Origin: Cacajao melanocephalus
Taxonomy: Eukaryota; Chordata; Mammalia; Primates; Pitheciidae
Assembly (NCBI GenBank): GCA_963573385.1
Contig: CAUYLG010076622.1
Span: 1-64,000, forward strand
DNA: 64,000 bases
Direction: 5' to 3'
Position numbers and translations under genes: made by a program. Within the stretch, counting starts at the first letter, position 1, and each line of letters starts with the position of its first letter. Shown here piece by piece: positions 37,229 through 47,834 of this stretch. The notes beneath the pieces are model-generated. The model ran no database searches and was not told the DNA's origin. It saw nothing but the letters and a program-made list of their open reading frames with translations.

Positions 37229-37241
37229 TTTATCTTCTTAA

Positions 37242-37714
37242 AATCATCACAACACTTAAGTTATTGGTTTGATTTTTAAGGAATATTCGGTCAACTGAAT
37301 AATTCTCATGTCTTATCTGTTACATGTATTTCTTTTGATTAAAACACATTCAGCACCATATCATCTTAATTTAAATGAAGCAAACACAAGACATCACCTG
37401 TTAAGTTAAAGGGTGATCCTATCACACTGTTTTTGATCAAACTTAATGAAATCCTTTTTCCCAACCCTTTTCTTGCTTGTTTTACAACTGTTTATTATAT
37501 CTGGTCTTTTTCTTTTGGTTTTTCTGTTATTTTTTCTACTTGTCTGCCCTAGTGTAAACCCACCCACCACTTCTCACATATATCTGCATTCTCATATCTG
37601 ATCTCTTTTTCTTACATATGGCCCACTCCTCTTCCATGATCCTAGCATGCACCTCTTGTTTAAGGCAAATACTAAAAGAGGCATTTAGGAAACTTGTAGG
37701 AATCACTTTATAAA
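37242..37714. other. unclassified intergenic sequence
   Basis: Nothing recognised. Confidence 0.4.
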
Positions 37715-37830
37715 TACCAGGAGCTGAAAAATCCTCAGGAAATACCTAGTTCTGTTCTCTCATTTTGTAAATGAGAACTCCAAGTACTAGCTATAACAAA
37801 ATCCAACTCACTCTGACCTAATAGGTGCTA
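37715..37830 (-). mobile_element. MIR3-like SINE
   Basis: 'AAATACCTAGTTCTGTTCTC' (37740-37759) and 'TTTTGTAAATGAGAACTCCA' (37763-37782) match the reversed MIR3 3' part. Confidence 0.55.
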
Positions 37831-38187
37831 GAGGCTGGGTCTCCTTGCTCTCAGATAAAGACTCTGAGCTCCACTCCCCACTGACTCTGTATTGAGAGGT
37901 AACGTGATTAAAGTTAACATCCCTGAAAACAAGCTTTGCCAAAGCTCTCTGTAAGCAAGAACATCATGGTGTCTCTTTTATGTTCAGCCTTGAAGGCCAA
38001 TGAGCACACGGAGTCAACTCATCACTCACTGTATTTAAGAAGTTAGGATTCCTCCATTGATTCCCTTAACACGGACAACTTATGACTCTCTATTATTGAT
38101 GAGAAGAAACAGCAGGGCTAACCTTTAAACTAGAGAGTTAGAGACAGACAGACACAAAAGTGCAGGATATGGTTCAACAACAATAGC

Positions 38188-38410
38188 TAACACAGGTAGA
38201 GCGCATTTTGCTTCAGTGTATTACATGCATTATCTCACCTACTTCTCTCAACAAGCCTGGGTGGCAGGCTCCTATTACTTCATTCTACAAGATGGAAGTG
38301 ATAGCTCAGGAAGGTATAGAAACTTGCCCAATATCCCATTAGGAGAGAGTGGCAAAGTTGGCCTTTGGTCCCAGGCAACAGGACTGCTAACTACTCCCTA
38401 AATGCCTTAA
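38188..38410 (-). mobile_element. MIR SINE, minus strand
   Basis: 'ATGCATTATCTCACCTACTT' (38224-38243), 'GGAAGTGATAGCTCAGGAAG' (38294-38313) and 'GAAACTTGCCCAATATCCCA' (38319-38338) match a near-complete reversed MIR. Confidence 0.85.
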
Positions 38411-38434
38411 AGATGTAGCAGGATGGCCAAGCTC

Positions 38435-38650
38435 CCAGGCTTTGGTGTCTGCCTGCCAGTGGCCAAGTCTCAACTTTACTACTCACTCATCAAGCAAATA
38501 TCAGCACATTTTTCAACTTTCCTAAACCTGAGTTTCTCCAGCTGTAAAAGGAGATCATAAATATGCCTTCTTCATAGGACTGTTATGAGAATTAAATTAG
38601 GTAACTAAGCAAAGTGCTTAGTACCTGCTAAGCCATGGAAAAATATTGGT
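38435..38650 (+). mobile_element. MIR SINE, plus strand
   Basis: 'CCTGAGTTTCTCCAGCTGTA' (38527-38546), 'ACTGTTATGAGAATTAAATT' (38579-38598) and 'AAGTGCTTAGTACCTGCTA' (38611-38629) match a near-complete MIR. It lies about 25 bp from a MIR in the opposite direction. Confidence 0.85.
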
Positions 38651-40220
38651 CATGTAGGAAAGAGTGTTTCTGACCATTCGGTTACCAACAATCCAAGAAC
38701 TACAAGAAGCCCACAGGAGCACATGGCCACATTGCTGGTTTCCAAACCTATTCAAGAGGTGGAAGGCATTTTCTCACTGCAGAAAGCACCAGACTGAATT
38801 TAAAATGACCTGTCCTAAAGCCACGCTCCAATGTGCATTGCTGGAAGAATGTGTGTCAAGGTTTTAGTGTAGCAGTGAGATCACTCCAAGTTTTATTGGC
38901 TGTAATGGCAGATTTGGCATTTTGAAGAAGCATTCAGGTGAACCCCCGACACAGAGAAGAACTGCCATGCTCTGAGCAAAAATTATTTTTTCTGAGTCTT
39001 GGCGGAGTGGGGGTGGGGGCGTGCAGGGAACATGATAAGCAGGATCTCCTTGAAGAGGTCTTCCAGCCCTCCTAGCATTAGAAAGAACTCAGAAGGAGTC
39101 TTTAGGCCAATCGCTACAATTTTCTGATCTGTCTGTAGCTGATTGCCCTGGTAGTTTGAATTCGCATCATTAATGTTCCCCAAGATACATTGTCATCTTA
39201 GAATGCAGAGAGAAGAAATCATACATGTGCATTCTAACAATACAATCATGGAAGCAATTTATTTTGAACATCACTTTGGAGCGAGGCCTTTATGCAACCA
39301 GAGATTTAATAAATACATGGATATGAGACTGCATTTTTCACTTAGGTTCATCAAACACAGAAAGATTTCCCATTATAGAGAAACAGAGTTTGGAATCAGG
39401 CTGGGGTATTCCTTAGAAAGATTAAAAAGACAGATGGCAAGGTGCTGTGCTCAGGGAAAAGGCCTTTATAATCAAGGAATTAGAATTTACTCCTCAATCT
39501 GCATTTATGTTCAGCATCTATGCACAGGATCAACTCATATGCTCCCAAAAATTTCTATTATTTCAATTTCCTGTGGACCATCAAGCCAACATTACTGATT
39601 CTGTGAGTCTCAGGAAAGACACATCTCAGAAAATTAAAATATCTAATTCAATGGTGTCTAATTCCACTGCAAAGATGTGGATATATACGCAGTCAATAAA
39701 TGGCACTACCATCACAGTGATGATCATTCCTGTTGATTTTAGCCCTTGAGCTTTATGTACGTTACTTCATTTAACCATCTTGACAGCCTGTGGGGTATGT
39801 CATCCAGATGTTGGCTGTCACTTGTCCACTTCTGCTGCTCTGTTTTATCCCTATGACAATCCAGACACAAAACCAGCTCTTTCACTAACTTCCACAAAAC
39901 ATCCAATTACATCAAATGTTCTATAGATCTATTTTTGTACTTATCTGAAAAACACGGGATCTTGGCAAAGAATCACAACCCACGATATTATCATTTATAA
40001 CATCAGGAAGGTTGACATGCCCCTTTCCTGAGTTGCCAGAATGTTCTAAGAATAAATTTGGTAGGATTAGCAGAAGTAACATAAGATTCTCTAAAAATGT
40101 GTCTTATCTTTGGAAGATATCATTTTCGTTTACAAAAACCACACACGCACACATGCATTCTTGAAGCAAAACCATAAGGAGATGTCCCATTGGAAGTGAG
40201 TAGCATTTTACAGTTTTAAT
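38651..40220. other. unclassified intergenic sequence
   Basis: No repeats recognised except a possible short reversed MIR piece near 39745-39800. A 141-codon open frame (39173-39598) and a 100-codon frame overlapping it have no known domain. Confidence 0.45.
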
Positions 40221-40224
40221 TATC

Positions 40225-40319
40225 AATTCACTGAGTACTCACTATGTATCATGCTCTGTGGGACTAGAGAAAAAAATAGGTTCTACCCATAAGACGTTCA
40301 GTCAGGTTGGGGAGATAGG
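40225..40319 (-). mobile_element. L2 LINE 3' end, minus strand
   Basis: 'CTGAGTACTCACTATGTATC' (40231-40250) and 'TGGGGAGATAGGC' fit a reversed L2 terminus. Confidence 0.6.
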
Positions 40320-40424
40320 CACCATATATATGTGCAGCACATCTACATGCACCATACTTATGTGTAGCATATCTGTGTGCACTCTATATATGTGTGTAGC
40401 ATATATATGTACACACACACACAA
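40320..40424. repeat. three-copy 30-bp minisatellite plus CA run
   Basis: Three consecutive 30-bp units start at 40320, 40350 and 40380, each of the form CAC(C/T)(A/C)TA..TATGTG..AGCA(C/T)AT. A short (AC)n run follows to 40424. Confidence 0.85.
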
Positions 40425-40429
40425 TGTTT

Positions 40430-41210
40430 AGGACTCAAATAAAAATAAAACAAATTTGTCTTAAAATGGGGCACATGGGAATGCTGAAAGATCATTTACC
40501 AGAGCTACAAAATCTTAGGCAGAAGAATCCATACTGCAGAAATGAAGAAGTATAGGCCTTGGACATGAAAGGACTTAGGAGAAGGAAGAAAAGGGAAGGA
40601 GGGGAAGCAGGCCCACCCAGGCAGATGGTGGGTCAGGTAAATATGTTGTTCATTTCAGAGACCAGAAAAGACTAGCAGAGTGGGAAAACGTGGGAACCCT
40701 GGCAGAGCCAAGGAAAAAAAATAAGCCAATAGACCATCATTAACTGTCCTCCCAGCTCTTTCAGAGCCCAGTGCCCAGGACTCTGAGTCCTATTTAAATT
40801 CACTTACAGGTCCTAGATATGTTATCAAAGAGTCTCCATATTCTCTTACTCAAAGTCACCTCTGCTCAGCTGTGCTCTCTGGTAGATAATTCAGAGGTGA
40901 CAAGGACACTGGAGGAGGTTTTCTCTGGCTTTAGCTAACAAATCAAGTGTCACACCTGAATGGTGCCAAAGTGAGTTAAAGATTATAAAGAGCTTTGAAG
41001 ACCACATCATGTGATCACACAATCAGTCCATCAAAATGTGCGTCTTGGGCACTTTGTGCCAAACTCCTATAATAACACTAAATAGCACCATAATGTGCTC
41101 ACATATCTTTCTGATACTGTAACGAGAAGAAGAATAAATTGTGGCTTCTCCATATAAGGTTAACTCTTCAGTTGCCTCCTCAAAAAAGGAACAAATATGT
41201 TTAAAGCACT
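40430..41210. other. unclassified intergenic sequence
   Basis: Nothing recognised with confidence; a purine-rich patch lies at 40567-40607. Confidence 0.4.
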
Positions 41211-41665
41211 TGATATAGGTTGAGTTGTGTCCCTCCAAACTGATATGTTGAAGTGCCAACCCCCAGCACATCAAAATGTGACCTTATTTGGAAATAGGAT
41301 CTTATAGAGGTGGTCAAGTTAAGAATAAATCATTAGCATGAGCCCTCATCCAATACAATATGATGTCCTTATGAAATGGAAAAAGTTGGGCACAGAAACA
41401 GCCATGCAGAGAGAAAATGAAGGGAAGACACACAAGAAGAAGACCACCATGTGATGGAGGGATGCATCTACAAGCCCAGAAAGGCCTGAGACACCCACCA
41501 GAAGCCAGGAGAAAGGACCGGAATGGATGCCTCCCCAGAGCCTTCAGAGGGATCACGGCCCTGCCAACACCTTAATTTTGGACTTCTGGCAATTCCAGAA
41601 CTATGAGGCAATACATTTTGGTTGTTCTAAGCTACCCAGTGTACCAGTCCTAGGAAACTGACAGA
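41211..41665 (+). mobile_element. MLT1-type MaLR LTR, solo
   Basis: It begins TGATATAGGTTGAGTTGTGT and contains 'AATGTGACCTTATTTGGAAA' (41275-41294), 'ACGGCCCTGCCAACACCTTA' (41555-41574) and 'CTAGGAAACTGACAGA' at the end. A probable 5-bp target duplication is GCACT (41206-41210) and GTACT (41666-41670). No internal region adjoins it. Confidence 0.82.
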
Positions 41666-41670
41666 GTACT

Positions 41671-43249
41671 TTATTAAAATCCCTCCTGATGTCATTTAAG
41701 AGATGGTCAAAGAGAGTGAGCAAATTACACGAGTGTCAATCTTTAGCCATTTTAACGCTATGAGTCCTCCTTTTTTGGAAATATTCCAATGATCAAAGAT
41801 GCTGTTTTTTTACAACACTGGGTTAGGTTCCACTCTTGTTACAACTTCCAGGAAAGCCTCCTTATTTTTACCTCACATTTCTGTTGGGAGAAAAAAGAAA
41901 CACAGAGTTCTTCTGTAAGTCATTATGCTCTGAAGATATTTAGCATCAAGCTAATTACTGAATCAAAAGATCTGGTTGCCATCATGTCTAGTCTGCCAGA
42001 ACTGAATCATATCCACTGCATGGCTTTTTCATTTCCTCCAGTTTCCCCCCATTCAATCACCTGTAACTACATTCCAGTTTCTAGCAAATTCTGCTGAAGC
42101 TTCAGCTATTTTCTTTAGATTATATAATTTTCCAGAAAACTCAGAAGTTGATCTGCTTAACAATGTATTCATTTTTTCTCTAAAGCATGATATTATTTTC
42201 CACCTCTAAGAAAGTGAGCTTTGTAATATTTCCTCTCCAATTCAGAAAGAAGCATTAGTCAGTTTGCACTGAAAGTTAAAGAAGGAAAAAAAAAAAAACC
42301 TGAATGCTACTCTGGTTCTCATTGGAGTGAAATATTTTCTTCATGTAACCAGAAATAGTAATGGAAAATCTTTTCCTTTCACACAATATTTGAGCATAAT
42401 TGGTAAAAAGCCTTCAATTATAGAGAAAGTCTTATAACAGCTAGCCTTTCTCACAACAAAAACTGATCCATTTGGATTTATGTGACTCTATTAGCGAAAG
42501 CTTCTCTGTTCAGATAATAATATGAAATGCTTTTTTAAAGTTTGCATATAGTGTCACCCATGAATGTCTCCAGCCATTTCCCCTGATCATCATCAAATTT
42601 AGATGTAATAGCACTTTGCACCTTAGTGCTGTTTTACAGATACACTACAATACTAGAAAATTGCAATAGTACTCTACAAATTGGCTCTAAGATTGCTTAT
42701 CAACATAGAAGAATTGATTAGATAAATTAGCTTAAATAATAGAGCATTATAAAAATGATTTATTAACTCAAAATCTGCCATGTAAGTCATCCTTTTCATT
42801 ATATTTAATAAAGACAGTGGACTTTGAATAGTGCTTAACAGTAGTCTATAAATGCAAATACACTCAATTGGAAGGCACTGAGGTGGAAATTACTGGACAA
42901 ATCACAGGACTGAGTCTTGATCCCTATACTAATTTTCCTGTAAATTCACAGCCAAAGAATTTTACTTCTCTTCACTTTTATTCCCAGTCTATAAAACAAA
43001 ATAATAATATCTACCCAACAGGATTCTTAAAATGATCCAAAAATATAATGTGTACACAAACATAATACTTTGATTTCTCAGGCTTCACAAGAAGGAAAGT
43101 GTTTGTACACATACAAATCAAACTTGTGATGCAAATTGTTTACAATTAGAAGTTGTACATGCAAATATATAGACCATACCCATGCATATTATCATATTTG
43201 CTATAGAATTTAGCATCTTATTCCAACCTTCCTACTAAGGCAAGAATAG
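41671..43249. other. unclassified intergenic sequence
   Basis: Nothing recognised apart from an A-run at 42284-42298. No gene seen. Confidence 0.4.
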
Positions 43250-43460
43250 TCCCTACAAAACCCTTCACAGGCAGTCACCCTGCCCTGGTGCAAACACCTC
43301 TAGTGCGGGAAAGCCCACTCCCTCACAGGAAGGCTTATTCCCTCTTAGAACAGCTCCAGCTACAAGAAAGTTGTTTTTGCTGTCACCTTTTTAATTCCCC
43401 ATGTTCCAGATCTGTTCTCTGATGCTAACAGAATAGGCCAGATGTCCCTTTCACATAGTA
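43250..43460 (+). mobile_element. L3/CR1-like fossil
   Basis: The wording 'CAAACACCTCTAGTGCGGGA' (43292-43311), 'AACAGCTCCAGCTACAAGAA' (43349-43368) and 'TGCTAACAGAATAGGCCAGA' (43423-43442) recalls an ancient CR1/L3-related repeat. Strand is given in the direction I recall; identity is low. Confidence 0.4.
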
Positions 43461-43554
43461 GCTTTTTGGTTATCTAAAGAGTAATGCACCAACACATACA
43501 GACCCATGAACAAATAGCAGGTATCCTTGAATCCCTGGTATAGCAACCTGCTGT

Positions 43555-43725
43555 AGAAAGTTTATTTATGTTGTTTGTAGATGCAAAAACTAAAGCTCAG
43601 AAAAGGTAGTCCCCTGTCTAAGGTCACACAGCTAATAACACAAAAGCCAAGATTCAAATGAAAGTCTGCCAGACTCCACAGCTCATGGTCATAACCACCA
43701 CACTTTGCTTCTAAATATCTTCTTC
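43555..43725 (-). mobile_element. MIR SINE, minus strand
   Basis: 'AAAACTAAAGCTCAGAAAAG' (43587-43606), 'TAAGGTCACACAGCTAATAA' (43619-43638) and 'AAGATTCAAATGAAAGTCTG' (43650-43669) match reversed MIR. Confidence 0.9.
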
Positions 43726-44302
43726 TTCAAGCCAAACACTCTATTAGCCCAATTCCCTTAGTCCTTCTGCATATGAAACATTTAGGCTTTTCTTCAACCC
43801 TGCTCCACTTACAGGACTCTCTTTATGCCTGTTAAAATGTGCCAGTCTCAAAATAAACCACATGCAATGACCAATTCCATATGCCAACAATTCCAGACAC
43901 TGTTACTATACCTCCCTGAGAGATTTGTTCACCCACCTTCCCAATACATAATTTCATATTTTCTCCTTTTTAAGACTGTCTGCACCTCCTCCACCTTCCC
44001 TCTCTCAGCTGATGGCCATGCTCCATATTCCTCTAAGAAAATTAATGCAAAACAACCAAGGTCCTCTCACAGTCACACCGCTAAAGAGAAGAACCCAACT
44101 GTCCATACTCTCTCCCATCCCTCTCATCACAGCATCACCTTCCCATCACTATGGCTGCTGTTTCTGTTCCTGCCTTCATCAACTGCCCTCTTGAAATTTC
44201 ACCTTCTATGTCCTGTATCATCGTTCTCCCTCAGTCTAATGATTCATTTCCGTCAGAACACAAACAAACACTAGTGTTTCTCAACTTCAAAAGAAGGGAA
44301 GG

Positions 44303-44590
44303 GACCAGGCACAGTGGCTCACCCCTGTAATCCCAGCACTTTGGAAGGCCGAGGTGGGCAGATCATGAGGTCACGAATTCAAGACCAGTTGGCCAACATA
44401 GTGAAACCCTATCTCTACTAAAAATACAAAAATTAGCCAGGCATGAAGGTGCACACCTGTAGTCCCAGCTACTTGGGAAGCTGAGACAGGGGAATCCTTT
44501 GAACCCGGGAGGAGGAGGTGTGGTGAGCCGAGATTGTGCCATTGCACTCCAGGCTGGGCAACAGAGTGAGACTCTGTCTCAAAAAAAAAA
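44303..44590 (+). mobile_element. Alu SINE inside L2
   Basis: Plus-strand dimeric Alu beginning GACCAGGCACAGTGGCTCA, with its A-tail at 44581-44590. 'AGATCATGAGGTCACGAATT' (44361-44380) suggests an AluS-like or later form. A target duplication is not obvious because the flanks are purine-rich. Confidence 0.93.
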
Positions 44591-44690
44591 GGAAGGAAGG
44601 AAGGGAAGGAGGGAAGGGAGAGAAGGAGAGACAAAGAGCGACAATGGGAGAGGAGAGGAAAGGAGAGAAGACGAGAGGAGAGGAAAGGAA
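44591..44690. repeat. purine tract grown from Alu tail
   Basis: (GGAA)n, (GGGA)n and (GAGGAAA)n units follow the Alu A-tail. The frames over it are artefacts. Confidence 0.9.
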
Positions 44691-45324
44691 AAGTCTTTAC
44701 CCCACTTTCAACAGTTTGGAAGAGCTATCATGTCCTTCTAGCCCGCCTGTCCAACTCACTCCAATAAACTTTGGTTCCCTGAACATCCTGTAAGTGCTCT
44801 TACTACTCCATTCTCATCTTCCCCACTTTTCTCTTAGTTCATTTTCCTCTAGTCACAGAGAAAAATGATCTTCTTTGTATACTCCAAAAACTTGTCATGC
44901 TTGTTGCTGCATTATAATTTCATTGCATGATTCAGGCCTGTGCCCAAATACCATCTTCTCAAAAATGTGCTCCTCTCCTCTCTATACCAGGCACACTGTC
45001 TCACAACTTCCCTAGTTCACTTTCTTCATAGAATTAGTCACTCTCGAAAATTATCATATTTATTTGTCTTCTTTATTCTGTCTTTTCCCATTAGAATGAA
45101 AGCAAGGCTCTTATTTGCCTGTTCACCACTGCATGATTAATGCCTAGAATAACACCTGGCCCATGGTGTGCACTCAGTAAATATTCACTGAATGAGTAAA
45201 TACAACCAAAATATTTACCAACAGTATTTTATAATGCAACAAGTATCCTGACTGTGGCTATTGTTTTAGATTTAACTACATCATTTTTCAAGTTTTATTT
45301 ATTTTATTAAATTAATGTAATTTA

Positions 45325-45440
45325 TTATAAGACAAACTTATTAAGCATCCACTATGTGCAAGGTACGGTGGTAGATGTTTGGGTGACACAAGAATGAGTT
45401 CTCAACGCAGTCCGTTCCCCTGTTAGAAATAGATAGGAAA
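45325..45440 (-). mobile_element. L2 LINE 3' end, minus strand
   Basis: 'ATTAAGCATCCACTATGTGC' (45340-45359) and 'AGGTACGGTGGTAGATGTTT' (45361-45380) are the reverse of the L2 terminus. Confidence 0.7.
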
Positions 45441-45539
45441 AGAGATATCCAGAAATAGTGGGGTTATTATTGAAAATTTACCCTCATAGAATATTAATTT
45501 TGTGTGCATTAAGGCTATGGGAACTGATAATGATGCAGG

Positions 45540-45955
45540 ATTTTTTTCTCCTTAGTTCAGCTAGGTCCAGGTTCTTGTCTCACACAACTAGGAAAAATTA
45601 GGCATGCGAACACTCAAAGAGTAAGAGGAGTAGAATTTATTAAGTGAAAGGAAAGCTCTCAGCAAAGAGAGGGGTCCTGAAAGCACATTCCCGGTTGCCC
45701 CCTTCACAGGTGAATACAAGGGCTTTTAGACACCAACTGATGGGACTGGGTTCCCTATTTGTATAAGGTACAAATTCCTGGTAGCTCCACCCCATTGCCC
45801 CAGTGCTCATGTGGGCCCTTAGTCCACTGTGGGGATGTTTAGGCAAGTACCCTGTGGAAGTTCCCTTATCTGCACAAAACACAGGTCAGAGGTTCTCTGG
45901 GAACACTTTCCTTATTGTCTGCCTAAAGCAAGCTGGCTAACTCTTTTCAATATAA
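45540..45955 (-). mobile_element. probable ERV1-type LTR, minus strand
   Basis: 'GTAGAATTTATTAAGTGAAA' (45630-45649) gives AATAAA on the minus strand. It is followed by 'GAAAGCTCTCAGCAAAGAGA', wording I associate with a reversed ERV LTR. The family is not fixed. Confidence 0.5.
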
Positions 45956-47736
45956 CAACTAAAATAAATGGAAGAGCTATTGGGAGCTAAACAAAACACT
46001 ACAGAATTTCCAAAGACATTAAGAAAAATTCTTCTGGGGAAAGCATCTGGGTAGACTTTTTGAGCTAAACCCAGAAGAGTGCATTTAATTATAACAACCA
46101 CATATCCTAATTGGAGGGAAAGCATAACAAAGCTGAACTGGCAAGAATGACAGGGCTCTTCTCAAAGTAGAGTATTTTCCTGAGCCTTTCTCAGTGACCA
46201 CCAGTGGTACAACCCACCTCAAGGATCCACTGCAGTTTGAAAGTCTGTGATCCTGCACGGACCATTTACATGTTCTAAGTTCTCCTCAGAGTTTCTTTCA
46301 GATCCTCAAGATGTACACACCTACTTCTATTTTTGGGCGGGCTCAAAAAGATCATCTCACTCGGGAACGCTACATTTAGATAAACACAGTCAAACGCACT
46401 CAAAGACAAACCTAAGGAGAAAGCTTTCAGAAGCATTTTGAAGACTTTAAACCACTGCATTCATATAAGATGTTGTTGTTCTTTAAAAAGTAAACCAGTT
46501 GATGGAGAACTATTATTGAATGGCTCCATTATCAGTGACTTAGGATATGTGAGTCCAAAGAGATGAAGCATATTTAATGTAATTACACATCCATTTCTTG
46601 TGCTGTAGGACCATGTGAAGCATTACTAATCCCCAAACATACCTGCTGGGAGGACTGTGGGAAACAGCTGTTTGGTTCACAAGAAATGAACCAAGTGAAT
46701 TCAAAGTACTGCGGGCATTCAACTGCCGGGTTCCCAGAGTCAGACCTGTCCACTAAGCCCAGGATTGATAAGGAATTAAAGAGGATTCCATCCAAAGGTA
46801 CATTTGTTTCAAGCATAAATCACCCTGCCAACTCATTTGTTATTGTAATAACCTCTCTCAGCATTTCTATTATTGGAGAGGACTTCTTTTCAAATGAAAA
46901 ATGACGTACCTGATTACTTGCATGGGATTTGGCGTCATACTCATTTTGGCTTCTTGTTTGAGTCAGTGAGAGGGCCAGGGAAAGGCCTTTACATCCTTGC
47001 ATGCATATCAATTACAGTTAATGGAGTTCATAGGTTTATTAGGCGTTGGAGAGTTAAAAACCAAGAGCTGTAATGATGGAAACTGTGCCAATTCTGGAGG
47101 TATATCCAAGAAAGCTTCAAGATTTCAAGCACTAAAAATAGTTAAAACGATCTCAGAAACTGTTTACGTTCAGCAAGGATAATTATATGAACCTCTAACT
47201 CTTTCCCATCATATTAGAATCCTTTAATAACCTATATTTTATTTATATCTAGTTGCTAAGTTTATTAGTGCTTGTTATAGGATATGTTCTTAATTTTATG
47301 TTTTACAAAACAATTTGAATAATTGGAATTACTTTTGTGAATTTTCTTCCACTTGCAATAAGACGGGTGATTTATAAAAAGCCATTTTCTAAACATGCTA
47401 ACAGGTGCAGGAAAGATTGACAGAGCAATACGAGAAAATATTCTTAATGTAGGCTTTACAAGATTTTAAATGAAATTTCTTTAATGAGTGCATATCATTT
47501 TTAACGGGCCTGGTTTACTACTCAGGGGATGCTGAACACAGACTATAACAGTATGTTTTATTTAACAATAACCATAATCAGAGTTATGTGATACATAGAT
47601 GTGTGTATAAAATGAAAATCAACTAGAAACAGACATTAGTTATCTGAAAAATATTTTTTAAAGAAACATTAGCAAAAAATGAAGACTAGTAGAAAAATAA
47701 AAATTTTGGATTATTGAATTATTAAATTACAGAAAT
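45956..47736. other. unclassified intergenic sequence, possible conserved element
   Basis: No repeats recognised in 1.8 kb. The part at about 46800-47220 is compositionally complex and could be conserved non-coding DNA (inference). No gene seen. Confidence 0.35.
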
Positions 47737-47822
47737 AGATTTTTTTATTATACTTTAACTTCTGGGGTACATGTGGAGAACATGCAGGTTTGTTACATAG
47801 TTATACACTTGTCATGGTTTTT
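47737..47822 (-). mobile_element. short L1PA-type 3' stub
   Basis: Reversed L1 3' end of about 85 bp: T-run, 'ATTATACTTTAACTTCTGGG' (47746-47765), 'GCAGGTTTGTTACATAG' (47785-47801). It ends near CATGG, where a second T-run that could be part of the target duplication follows. It is a severely 5'-truncated insertion. Confidence 0.85.
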
Positions 47823-47834
47823 TTTTAAACTGAC

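Larger units (their letters stand above)
43960..45205 (+). mobile_element. long L2 LINE, split by an Alu
   Basis: L2 homology starts in ORF2, with 'CTCTCAGCTGATGGCCATGC' (44002-44021). It is broken by an Alu and its tail (44303-44690), then resumes at 'CCAACTCACTCCAATAAACT' (44750-44769). It runs to the L2 end, with 'AGAATGAAAGCAAGGCTCTT' (45093-45112) and 'AGTAAATATTCACTGAATGA' (45177-45196). About 850 bp of L2 remain, with no intact frame. Confidence 0.85.
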
